Of a stretch of 64,000 nt of DNA, positions 22,782 to 29,958 are shown piece after piece. The position numbers and the translations under genes were made by a program. Source of the DNA: JALZUE01 sp051251725 (GTDB lineage: Bacteria; Pseudomonadota; Gammaproteobacteria; Enterobacterales; Alteromonadaceae). Each line of letters begins with the position of its first letter. Positions within the stretch are counted from its first letter, which is position 1. The notes beneath the pieces were generated by a model. The model searched no databases. It was not told where the DNA came from and saw nothing but the letters and a program-made list of their open reading frames with translations. The stretch spans positions 124,001 through 188,000 of the forward strand of contig JBPOFN010000001.1 of the NCBI GenBank assembly GCA_051251725.1, given 5' to 3'.

Positions 22782-23723
22782 CTAGTCTCCTGTTATTGAT
22801 GTCTGAATATGTTCAGCATCTAACTGATACGGGGTGATCTGGTAAACATAATAGTTTATCCAGTTATTAAATAATAAACTGCCATGACTACGCCATGTAC
22901 TAACGGGCGTATTGCTTGGGTCATCATTTTTGTAATAATTAATTGGTACTTTCGGTGTAAGTCCGGCCGCAACATCGCGTTTATATTCATCATCAATCGT
23001 ATGGGCTTCATATTCAGGATGTCCTAAAATAAACACTTGGCGCTTGTCTTTGCTAGCCACTAAAAACGCGCCGGCTTCATCGGATTCAGCCAAAACATTT
23101 AAAGGTTCCACTAAATCAAATTGCTCGCGAGTTACTTCACCATAACGAGAGTGCGGCATTAAAAATTCATCGTCAAAACCACGAGTTAATCGTTCTAAAG
23201 AACAGTTAACCGTATGAGGGTAAACGCCAGAAAGTTTCTCTTCGCGCACCGAGCGCTTCATTCCATAATGATAATAAAACGCGGCATTAGCAGCCCAACA
23301 AAGATGCATAGTTGAAACAACATTTTTTTGCGCCCAATCGAACACTTCACAAATTTTGTCCCAATAACTGACATCTTCGTATTCCACTAAGCCTAAAGGC
23401 GCGCCGGTGATAATTAAACCGTCGTATTGTTGATGTTTAATATCATCAAATAAATGATAAAAAGCATCCATATGATCTTCAGGTGTGTGCTTCGATGGGT
23501 TGGCATGAATACGCACTAAATCAATATTTATTTGCAATGGTGTATTTGAAAGCATACGCAGCAGCTGCACTTCTGTTTCAATTTTATTAGGCATTAAATT
23601 CAAGATAGCGACTTTCATCGGGCGAATTTCTTGGCTCGCAGCACGATTTTCAGACATCACAAAAATGTTCTCTTGGTCGAGAATTTTCAATGCGGGGAGC
23701 TGATCAGGAATTTTAATGGGCAT
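22782..23723 (-). CDS. metA: Homoserine O-acyltransferase MetA
   Basis: 313 aa. The catalytic Cys lies in STMHLCWAANAAFYY and the His/Glu pair in ILGHPEYEA, as in MetA (homoserine O-succinyltransferase type). MPIKIPDQLPA is the usual N-terminus. It acylates homoserine, the first committed step to methionine. Acetyl versus succinyl specificity in this family depends on a single active-site position that I cannot assign with certainty. It leads the metA-metH operon behind a MetJ operator, so both committed and final steps are repressed together by S-adenosylmethionine. Confidence 0.95.
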   Translation of the reverse strand: MPIKIPDQLPALKILDQENIFVMSENRAASQEIRPMKVAILNLMPNKIETEVQLLRMLSNTPLQINIDLVRIHANPSKHTPEDHMDAFYHLFDDIKHQQYDGLIITGAPLGLVEYEDVSYWDKICEVFDWAQKNVVSTMHLCWAANAAFYYHYGMKRSVREEKLSGVYPHTVNCSLERLTRGFDDEFLMPHSRYGEVTREQFDLVEPLNVLAESDEAGAFLVASKDKRQVFILGHPEYEAHTIDDEYKRDVAAGLTPKVPINYYKNDDPSNTPVSTWRSHGSLLFNNWINYYVYQITPYQLDAEHIQTSITGD

Positions 23724-23780
23724 AGTTTACCACCATCTGTTTTACAATAGGCGTACTTTACTTTGAACGACCGGATAATT

Positions 23781-23804
23781 CAACATCTAAACGTATAGAC
23801 GTCT
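23781..23804 (-). promoter_or_regulatory. Three tandem MetJ boxes upstream of metA
   Basis: Read on the minus strand, three contiguous 8-mers are AGACGTCT (23804-23797), ATACGTTT and AGATGTTG (to 23781). The first is a perfect met box; the others match it at 5 of 8 and 5 of 8 positions. MetJ binds two or more adjacent 8-bp boxes cooperatively with S-adenosylmethionine. The site is 58-81 nt upstream of the metA start. Confidence 0.88.
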
Positions 23805-23929
23805 AAATGAATTTATTCAAAAGACCTGAAGCCATTAAGTTTTCCATTTATTGTCTATCGCTCAAAAAAATAGGGTAATCAAAGCGTTTATAATAATATT
23901 TACAGGTACTCTAAAGCGCTATTGCATAG

Positions 23930-23998
23930 GTTAAATAAAGAGTTAACAGCCGCTATTTTGCCTGCGAAATTAATTGCCTAATTCGCTATTTATTTAAC
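23930..23998. other. Nested inverted repeats between metA and recA
   Basis: A perfect 10-bp outer inverted repeat (23930-23939 with 23989-23998) encloses an inner one (23964-23972 with 23979-23986, one bulge). The rest of the roughly 460-nt non-coding region 23805-24262, beyond this and the recA terminator, shows no gene. It could fold as a small RNA or be a decayed repeat. Confidence 0.4.
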
Positions 23999-24188
23999 TC
24001 ATCTTATCTAGATATACAGGCAGAGTAGTTAGTTACGAACGATTAATGTTTACCGCCATTAAAATCTTCATCGTCTTAATTCTGCCCACATAATAGAAAC
24101 ATATTAAGGACCCGTAAACCGCAGAAAAACGTATGAATAGCATTTATCAAAAAGCTCTAGGTTTGTAAACACCGCACACACAGATAAT

Positions 24189-24225
24189 AAAAAGGGCGCT
24201 TGGTTATCAACCAAACGCCCTTTTA
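24189..24225 (-). terminator. Rho-independent terminator of recA
   Basis: A long stem (about 15 bp with one C-A mismatch, 24190-24205 with 24209-24224), 3-nt loop, and T run on the minus strand; about 40 nt after the recA stop. Confidence 0.9.
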
Positions 24226-24262
24226 CAGCATTAACTTTTTTGCGGACTAAGCCTATTAAACG

Positions 24263-25297
24263 TTATTCAGCTGCAGGAACTGTTTCTTCAGCTTCTGGCT
24301 CAGCAACATTTTTAGACAATAACATCTCGCGTAATTTCTTATCTAAGCCTTTAGCCATATCAGCATGATCTTTAAGGTACTTAATCGCATTTGCTTTACC
24401 TTGACCAATACGTTCGCCATTACAGCTATACCAAGCACCTGCTTTTTCAACTAATTTATTCGCTACACCTAGGTCGATTAATTCACCTAAACTGTTGATC
24501 CCTTCACCATACATAATTTGGAATTCAACTTGTTTAAATGGTGGCGCAATTTTGTTTTTAACAACTTTAACGCGCGTTTCATTACCAACAATTTCATCAC
24601 CGTTTTTAACAGCACCGATACGGCGGATATCTAAACGTACTGAGGCGTAGAATTTAAGCGCATTACCACCGGTTGTGGTTTCTGGGCTACCAAACATAAC
24701 ACCAATTTTCATACGGATTTGGTTGATGAAAATTAACATGGTATTTGATTGTTTTAAATTACCGGTTAACTTACGCATTGCTTGCGATAACATACGTGCT
24801 TGTAAGCCCATATGTGAGTCACCCATATCACCTTCAATTTCAGCTTTTGGCGTAAGTGCGGCAACCGAGTCAACTACGATCACGTCGATAGCACCTGAAC
24901 GAGTTAACATGTCACAAATTTCTAACGCTTGCTCACCCGTATCTGGTTGAGAAACTAAAAGCTCATTAATATCTACACCTAACTTAGCCGCATAAATAGG
25001 GTCAAGTGCATGCTCAGCATCAACAAACGCACAAACTTTACCGTTACGCTGCGCTTCAGCAATAACTTCTAACGTTAGTGTAGTTTTACCACTTGATTCT
25101 GGACCATAAATTTCAACAACACGGCCTAGTGGTAAACCACCAGCACCTAAAGCAATATCTAACCCTAATGAACCTGTTGAAATAGTTTCAACGTCCATGC
25201 TGCGGTTTTCACCTAGTTTCATAATTGAACCTTTACCAAATTGGCGTTCAATTTGACTAAGTGCTGCTGATAATGCTTGTTCTTTGTTTTTGTCCAT
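24263..25297 (-). CDS. recA: Recombinase A
   Basis: 344 aa. Walker A GPESSGKTTL, Walker B region VIVVDSVAALTP, and the loop sequences IGVMFGSPETTTGGNALKF are all conserved; the acidic C-terminus (AEPEAEETVPAAE) is normal. RecA forms filaments on single-stranded DNA, catalyses strand exchange and triggers LexA self-cleavage. A perfect LexA operator lies 67-82 nt upstream. No recX follows it downstream, unlike in many gammaproteobacteria. Confidence 0.99.
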   Translation of the reverse strand: MDKNKEQALSAALSQIERQFGKGSIMKLGENRSMDVETISTGSLGLDIALGAGGLPLGRVVEIYGPESSGKTTLTLEVIAEAQRNGKVCAFVDAEHALDPIYAAKLGVDINELLVSQPDTGEQALEICDMLTRSGAIDVIVVDSVAALTPKAEIEGDMGDSHMGLQARMLSQAMRKLTGNLKQSNTMLIFINQIRMKIGVMFGSPETTTGGNALKFYASVRLDIRRIGAVKNGDEIVGNETRVKVVKNKIAPPFKQVEFQIMYGEGINSLGELIDLGVANKLVEKAGAWYSCNGERIGQGKANAIKYLKDHADMAKGLDKKLREMLLSKNVAEPEAEETVPAAE

Positions 25298-25363
25298 GAT
25301 TAGCTCCGTGTTCTTTAATGGCGTTCTTTTGATGGCTAAGTATTCTTAATTGGGCTCAGTATA

Positions 25364-25379
25364 CTGTATGGTCGTACAG
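25364..25379 (-). promoter_or_regulatory. LexA (SOS) box of recA
   Basis: CTGTATGGTCGTACAG fits the CTGT-N8-ACAG consensus exactly and lies in the recA promoter region. DNA damage is expected to derepress recA through it. Confidence 0.93.
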
Positions 25380-25460
25380 TATCAAGTTTTTTTATCAAAT
25401 TCTTAAAAAATAAAAATCAAAACCATAGATATCAAAAGGTTATGGAATAACACTTAGAAA

Positions 25461-26223
25461 CTAGTGTTGTTTTATTTTTACGATGCCATGAGAAGTTGAT
25501 AGATTTACAGTGTTTTTTGCAGTACTTTCACGCTCTGTTACTAAGCCGTTATTATTGATCTTATAGTTATAATCACTATTTTTTGGTAAAAACAACAATA
25601 TGTTACCGTGACGATTACTCGCGTCAATATCAAATACTTGATTAGCAAGTTGGGTTAAATCAATTTGCCCGTGGGCATTAGTTACCCGCATTTTATTTGC
25701 CGCACCAATAAATTCAATTGGCCCATGTTTATTTTTCAAATAAGCCTGCTCTGTAATTAATGTATTCGCATAAACTCGGCCATGAGCCGATTCTATATCG
25801 AGCGACTTACCCTGATGCTGGGTTAAATTTATCGCCCCATGGGCGGCATCAATATTTAATTCATCAATATCACTTATTGTAAAAGTAATATCGCCATGCG
25901 CCCAATCCCCCGTTACGCTATTAGCTTTGACATTAACAACGTTAAAGCGGCTATGGGCACCTTCAAAAGTAATATCTTTTGCCGCTACCTCATTAATATT
26001 TATTAAACCATGTGCTGAATGAAGCTCTAATTCTTCAGTATTAATATTCTCAAGCGCGATCTTTGTATGAGCGATATTTAACATAAAATGTTGATAAGGC
26101 TTTTGCGCCTGACTTTTAGAAAATTTAGCGTTGCTGTGTTCAAGATCTAAGTTGAAATTTTCAATCGCACCATCACCAATTACAACCGTAATTTTTTGTT
26201 CGACCGAGCAATTACTCGCAAAG
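25461..26223 (-). pseudogene. DUF4097-like beta-repeat protein, C-terminal fragment of a split gene
   Basis: This frame continues, residue for residue across a duplicated 36-bp segment, the protein that starts at 30312 (SNCSVEQKIT then VVIGDGAIENF). The two parts make one gene interrupted by 3.7 kb. The fragment could still start at an internal ATG (26084) and give 207 aa without a signal peptide. It has a striking periodic motif: Ser/Ala-His-Gly followed by a hydrophobic residue roughly every 20 residues (SAHGLI, DWAHGDI, AAHGAI, SAHGRV, KHGPI, NAHGQI, RHGNI, SHGIV), fitting a beta-helix or beta-solenoid. Function unknown; probably inactive in this strain because its export signal was separated. 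Confidence 0.85.
26188..26223. repeat. 36-bp direct repeat, left copy
   Basis: Identical to 29966-30001 over 36 bp and belonging to the interrupted DUF4097-like gene. It contains a 14-bp near-palindrome (CGAGCAATTACTCG). It marks the left border of the inserted DNA. Confidence 0.97.
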
Positions 26224-26310
26224 TGTTCTGGTTTGGTTTATTTAGAATAATAAAGGCGAATGATGACCAAGTGTCACCGCCCCCTTAAATTTGCCCCCTT
26301 AAATTAATTA
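26224..26310 (-). mobile_element. Element-end-like sequence with tandem flank at the left border
   Basis: Read on the minus strand, two near-identical 13-nt units (AAATTTAAGGGGGC type, 26279-26305) precede GCGGTGACACTTGG and run to the 36-bp repeat. The layout resembles the other element ends in the island, where a doubled flank precedes a GGG-starting end. Confidence 0.45.
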
Positions 26311-26366
26311 ACCAGTACCTTGGAAATTAACTCGTACTTTGACAATTCATACCTTAGCCATTAACG

Positions 26367-27029
26367 TTATAATTTTATTGTACCGGTTGCTTGCCATTGT
26401 GCTTGCCAATCAGGCAGTGCCGCCAGTAAGTTTTCGTCAGTAGCCGTCCTTTTTTTCCCTAATGTTTGAGTAATCGCTAATTCACCAGCATAATATTGCG
26501 CAATAAAATCAAACTTACCTAAATAAGCAGCCAAACAAAGTAATGATGTACCATATAGCCCCGCGTAGCAATTAGGTGTATTTTTCATTACTTCAAATAA
26601 TGCGCTGTAATCTTCAACTGGCCACGTTTCCTTTAAATGGTTACCTCCCTGTACTAGCCAGCGTGTAATTTCTTGCTTCATTAACGTTTCGCTGGTCATG
26701 TGTTGGCCAGCAAAATAAAATGCGCGATTTGTTGTTAATATATTTAAGTTCAAGGCCTTGGGTTGTTCAAAAATAGTGCCACTCATTTTAATCCCTTGGA
26801 GTAAGTTTAAATGTGAAACACTATCGACCATTTTCATAATTTTCGGTAACTTAACTTTTACGTTTAACAAAAAGCTAGTACTCACGCTGGTATAATTAAA
26901 GCAAGGGTTAATTATAAACGAAGCATCTTTCGAGATTTTTTGCGTGAACCTTCCGCTAACATATTTCCAGCCTTGTTCGCTGGCTACTTGCTTACATAGC
27001 GCAGTAACTTGTTGTTTAGGTGTTGGCAT
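26367..27029 (-). CDS. 220-aa protein, candidate immunity partner of a lost Rhs toxin
   Basis: No signal peptide or membrane helix; predicted cytoplasmic. The second half (about 130-200: YAGLYGTSLLCLAAYLG, then DFIAQYYAG) has a single ankyrin-like helical pair but no clear repeat array. I do not recognise the family. It begins 14 nt after the stop of a 60-residue toxin-like remnant on the same strand, the usual spacing of a toxin-immunity pair, and a strong GGAGC ribosome site precedes it (7 nt before ATG). The role as an immunity protein is inferred from position only. Confidence 0.5.
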   Translation of the reverse strand: MPTPKQQVTALCKQVASEQGWKYVSGRFTQKISKDASFIINPCFNYTSVSTSFLLNVKVKLPKIMKMVDSVSHLNLLQGIKMSGTIFEQPKALNLNILTTNRAFYFAGQHMTSETLMKQEITRWLVQGGNHLKETWPVEDYSALFEVMKNTPNCYAGLYGTSLLCLAAYLGKFDFIAQYYAGELAITQTLGKKRTATDENLLAALPDWQAQWQATGTIKL

Positions 27030-27043
27030 TGTTATGCTCCTGT

Positions 27044-27222
27044 TTATAATTCAATATTGCGAAGAATATACACCGCCGTTGGTGCATCAGTCGACCCTCT
27101 CGCTTCATTAAAATCAATAGAGTTGATGCCACACAACTGAGCACCGCAATTATCAATGGCTTGTTGGTAATCAATTTCTTGATTAATAGGTACTACTCCA
27201 GTAAGACAATAAGAAGACAATA
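27044..27222 (-). pseudogene. 3' remnant of a second toxin tip, cut by a transposase element
   Basis: About 55 codons of real-looking coding sequence (INQEIDYQQAIDNCGAQLC... to AVYILRNIEL) are joined upstream to the end of the REP-associated-type element. The apparent GTG start lies in the element end and is not a native start. What precedes it is lost. Position directly before a partner gene suggests the C-terminus of an orphan Rhs toxin, but the fragment is too short to assign. Confidence 0.45.
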
Positions 27223-28034
27223 AGGGACAGACCACGTTTTATTTTTCAATTTTTGGCCTTCCTGGTAATTTAGGCTCTACTCGTCGGCCTATCGTCATTG
27301 CTATTTCTTGCTTAAATTTATCTGAACCCAAGACAAAATTTCCATTGGTTGTTTGACGAATATTGTTAACTAAATGATCGGATAATTCATTTTTAAATAA
27401 CCCTACATATGCAACTATACGCTCTTTTTTTAAACGACCTAATGCATCATATAAATAATGCGTTGTTAACATTGCATTCGGTTTCCCCAAACCATTAAAA
27501 TGGTAGCTACTCCATGGGTAATCACTAGGTTTATTAACCATATTAGCCCGAACAGGGTTTAGTTCGATATAACGATAACAACTTAATACATAACCTTCAT
27601 CTTGCGCAAGACAAGACCTGAAACGTCCTTCCCATAACGTACCACTACGACGATAAGTTCGATTAATATATTGCACATAACGTTGACCAAGGCATTTCAT
27701 TAATTGCCCTAAGCTTTTACTTTTGAGTGGGGTAATTAATAAATGTACATGGTTAGTCATTAGAACATAAGCATGGATTAAACAATGAAATTCTTTGGCA
27801 TATTCTTCCAACCATGTTAAATATAATTGATAGTCTTGCTTACAAAAGAAACAGGCTTGTCTGTTATTACCACGTTGAATAATATGATGAGGAATATTAG
27901 GTAAAGTGATACGCGCTCTTCTTGGCATAACTGGCTTCCTTGCCGTTGTCCGATAATTCAATTATCACTATAGCACACGAAAAAAAAGGTTAGCTCTATT
28001 AATATTAACCGCCAAAAAACGTGGTCTGTCCCCT
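27221..28034 (-). mobile_element. REP-associated-type (Y1) transposase element with 15-bp inverted ends
   Basis: The perfect inverted pair GGGACAGACCACGTT (27224-27238) and its complement (28018-28032) bound a segment with one transposase gene. A third copy of the same end, in the same orientation as the first, is at 29944-29958 at the island border. The last 28 nt of the transposase end are shared by the 27.2 and 29.9 kb copies. Next to each left-type end the flank is doubled (GACAATAAG twice; GACCAATAAG twice). Confidence 0.7.
27239..27928 (-). CDS. REP-associated tyrosine transposase (Y1_Tnp family)
   Basis: 229 aa from the ATG at 27928, which has AGGAAG 7 nt upstream; an in-frame start at 27961 would add 11 residues and has weaker support. 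The HUH metal-binding motif is in LMTNHVHLLITP and the catalytic tyrosine is probably in RYVQYINRTYRRSGTLWEGRF. The start PRRARITLPNIPHHIIQRGNN is typical of the group. These enzymes cut and join single-stranded DNA at hairpins; many are domesticated with REP palindromes. The gene looks intact. Its stop codon overlaps the element end. Confidence 0.9.
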   Translation of the reverse strand: MPRRARITLPNIPHHIIQRGNNRQACFFCKQDYQLYLTWLEEYAKEFHCLIHAYVLMTNHVHLLITPLKSKSLGQLMKCLGQRYVQYINRTYRRSGTLWEGRFRSCLAQDEGYVLSCYRYIELNPVRANMVNKPSDYPWSSYHFNGLGKPNAMLTTHYLYDALGRLKKERIVAYVGLFKNELSDHLVNNIRQTTNGNFVLGSDKFKQEIAMTIGRRVEPKLPGRPKIEK

Positions 28035-28230
28035 ATTTGGTCCTTGTTGGCGTGACATCGTTTAAAAAACTGTTCAAAATGGTATTTACTCTCATGGCAT
28101 TTATTGAGCGTTGATGTGTGGTAACTGATCTGATCACTAAATGCTGTGAGAGTTCCGGTTAATTAAAATTAACCGATTGTTTTTATTATATCTTTCGTGG
28201 GGATTCGTCAGGATCAGGTAACTTGGTTTT

Positions 28231-28299
28231 TCAACGAGAGATTAAGTGACAATAACGGGTATCTTGCAAAGACACTTGTTTGCTGCGTGCTTGAGTCAT
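28231..28299 (-). pseudogene. Truncated second Y1-type transposase, 22 codons left
   Basis: ATG at 28299 is preceded by a near-perfect AGGAGGTG ribosome site, then codes MTQARSKQVSLQDTRYCHLI and a stop after SR. This matches the N-terminal pattern of another Y1 transposase group (basic start, SLxDTxYYHxxSR). The rest has been deleted. The following 200 nt down to 28035 hold a 20-nt palindrome (28156-28175) and no gene; they may be the other end of the same deleted element. Confidence 0.6.
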
Positions 28300-28361
28300 G
28301 ACAACACCTCCTTCCTTGGCGATTATTTAACCATAGTAAAGAGGTGCGATTTACTCAACGT

Positions 28362-28787
28362 TTATGGATGTCCCATATTTTTTTCTTTTTTACGTATTTC
28401 AGAAAGTAAAAAACGAAGAACGTTATCCGAACAAAATGAAAATGACTCGCTTTTTTTATTTTTTTTATCTTTATAATGTAAAGAAATACTTACGTCGTCG
28501 ACAGAACTTCTATCATAACCAAAAGATAACATATTAAAATTATCTAAATCAGAATCACTAAATGGAATTCTTCCTGTAAATAAAACGGATGTATTTTTTT
28601 CTAGACTAATTCCTACTGCGTACAACTCATTACTTTGGTAAGTTTTTGGTATATATAGCAAAACTTCCACATATTCAAGGTAAAGTAACTGTTCAATGTA
28701 AAATGACTTATAAGAAGTTGATTCCGCATCACAAGCCGATATAAATTGACTATATAATAAAGTTAGTAGAATAAAAAAATGTTTCAT
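28362..28787 (-). CDS. Candidate immunity lipoprotein for the Rhs toxin
   Basis: 141 aa. It begins 1 nt after the toxin stop, so the two are cotranslated. The N-terminus is a signal sequence with a plausible lipobox (FISAC at residues about 15-19) followed by Asp, which in enterobacterial Lol sorting favours inner-membrane retention. The remaining 120 residues are beta-strand-like and Lys/Ser-rich (YKDKKNKKSESFSFC). I do not recognise the family. Immunity proteins for toxins active in the periplasm are usually exported, so this implies a periplasmic site of action. The region is more AT-rich than its neighbours. Role inferred from position and export signal. Confidence 0.6.
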   Translation of the reverse strand: MKHFFILLTLLYSQFISACDAESTSYKSFYIEQLLYLEYVEVLLYIPKTYQSNELYAVGISLEKNTSVLFTGRIPFSDSDLDNFNMLSFGYDRSSVDDVSISLHYKDKKNKKSESFSFCSDNVLRFLLSEIRKKEKNMGHP

Positions 28788-28788
28788 T

Positions 28789-29955
28789 TTAATAAAACTC
28801 TACAAATTTTGCACTAGGAACTGATACTTTGTAGATATAATGACCTGTTGACGTACCTATAAAGTCAACTTTACCAGTATTAGCGCCAATTACAGGCTGA
28901 CCAAAGTATTTACTTAATTGGCTTCCCATACCGTTATCTCCAATATTACAAGAAATCATAAATAAAGGTTTATTTCCTTTATAACCTGAATTTTTAATGG
29001 CGGATGCTACCATCCATATATGGGACTTACCTAATGCACCACTACCAGGCCCATGTAGCAAAATACCGTTACGGTTTCCATGAACTACATAAACAAAAGC
29101 ATCTTTAGGTCTGTAAACCTTTTGTACAGCAATGAATTCATTGATGCCATCTTTATTTTGAGCAACAAGCCCTGAAAAACCATCGACACCAGGAGTGGTT
29201 CTTAATGAATTAGCAGCCTGTTGGTTTTCATAACTCCACTTTGAACCATCTCTATATTTTGATGATGAGCCTTTATTTACAGAACTTTGCGCTTCAGCAA
29301 AAAATGATAATTTCGGATTATCAATTATCGTAACTGAACCACTTTTAAGACCTTGGCTAAAATCAGAACGATTTTGTAACAGTTTAGCATATGAAATATT
29401 TCCTTCCGCTGCTGAAAACAAATCCTCTAAATGCATGCCATTATATGATTCAGTATACGAAGCACCACCAAGGTCTTCTGCGTGCTGATATAAATTATCA
29501 CATGTTGTAGGGGCACCGTTAATAGTACAACCTTCATACCCACTCGGATCCGTAAAACTTAGCGGATTATTAAACACATAACTATAACGATTATAACTCT
29601 GCGTATTCGTTGGCGCTTGAATTAAAATATCAGCACTTAAGAAACGCCCAACCGTAGGATCATACACCCGTCCATTCATGTGAATTAAACCGCTGTCATC
29701 GAGCATTTCATGGCCGGTAAAGCCGCGAGTGGTGTCTAAGCCACTAATATCAACACTGCCAGCACTCCAATCTGCTGCGCGGCGTTCGCCCCAGGTATTA
29801 AAGCTTAAACGCTCTTCAATTGTTCCCGCTTCATTGGTAATGGCAGTCGTTGAGCCTAAATGGTCTTTAAGTAAATAACGACGATTAGTCGAGCCCATAT
29901 AACCATAAGTCACGTCTTCTTGGACCAATAAGGGGACCAATAAGGGACAGACCAC
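28789..29955 (-). CDS. Orphan Rhs-repeat C-terminus with caspase-like toxin domain
   Basis: 388 codons; the apparent GTG start is inside a mobile-element end, so the true N-terminus (most of an Rhs protein) is missing. Residues about 20-115 are the conserved end of the Rhs core (KDHLGSTTAITNEAG, GFTGHEMLDDSGLIHMNGR, YDPTVGRFLSAD), ending in the boundary motif NPLSFTDPSG (130-139). The unique tip (140-388) contains a hydrophobic block then His292-Gly (VYVVHGNRNG) and 44 residues later a second hydrophobic block then Cys336 (PLFMISCNIGD). This spacing and pattern fit the catalytic dyad of clan CD cysteine peptidases (caspase, gingipain, MARTX CPD). A toxic peptidase is inferred. Expression in this context is uncertain. 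Confidence 0.7.
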   Translation of the reverse strand: MVCPLLVPLLVQEDVTYGYMGSTNRRYLLKDHLGSTTAITNEAGTIEERLSFNTWGERRAADWSAGSVDISGLDTTRGFTGHEMLDDSGLIHMNGRVYDPTVGRFLSADILIQAPTNTQSYNRYSYVFNNPLSFTDPSGYEGCTINGAPTTCDNLYQHAEDLGGASYTESYNGMHLEDLFSAAEGNISYAKLLQNRSDFSQGLKSGSVTIIDNPKLSFFAEAQSSVNKGSSSKYRDGSKWSYENQQAANSLRTTPGVDGFSGLVAQNKDGINEFIAVQKVYRPKDAFVYVVHGNRNGILLHGPGSGALGKSHIWMVASAIKNSGYKGNKPLFMISCNIGDNGMGSQLSKYFGQPVIGANTGKVDFIGTSTGHYIYKVSVPSAKFVEFY

Positions 29956-29958
29956 GTT
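29944..29958 (-). repeat. Third copy of the Y1 element end at the island border
   Basis: GGGACAGACCACGTT, identical to 27224-27238, lies 7 nt from the right 36-bp repeat. The flank GGACCAATAAG is doubled beside it. It supplies the stop codon that ends the N-terminal fragment of the split gene. Confidence 0.85.

Noticed and set aside
23724..24262. SAM riboswitch before metA
   Set aside because: No SAM-I or SAM-II core was visible; a MetJ operator explains the control.
27044..27235. 63-aa gene starting with GTG in the element end
   Set aside because: The start and first dozen codons come from the mobile-element tip, identical in kind to the false start of the Rhs fragment; it is a 3' remnant.
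28246..28476. Plus-strand 76-aa frame over the candidate immunity gene
   Set aside because: No ribosome site and it runs antisense to a better frame and the transposase stub.
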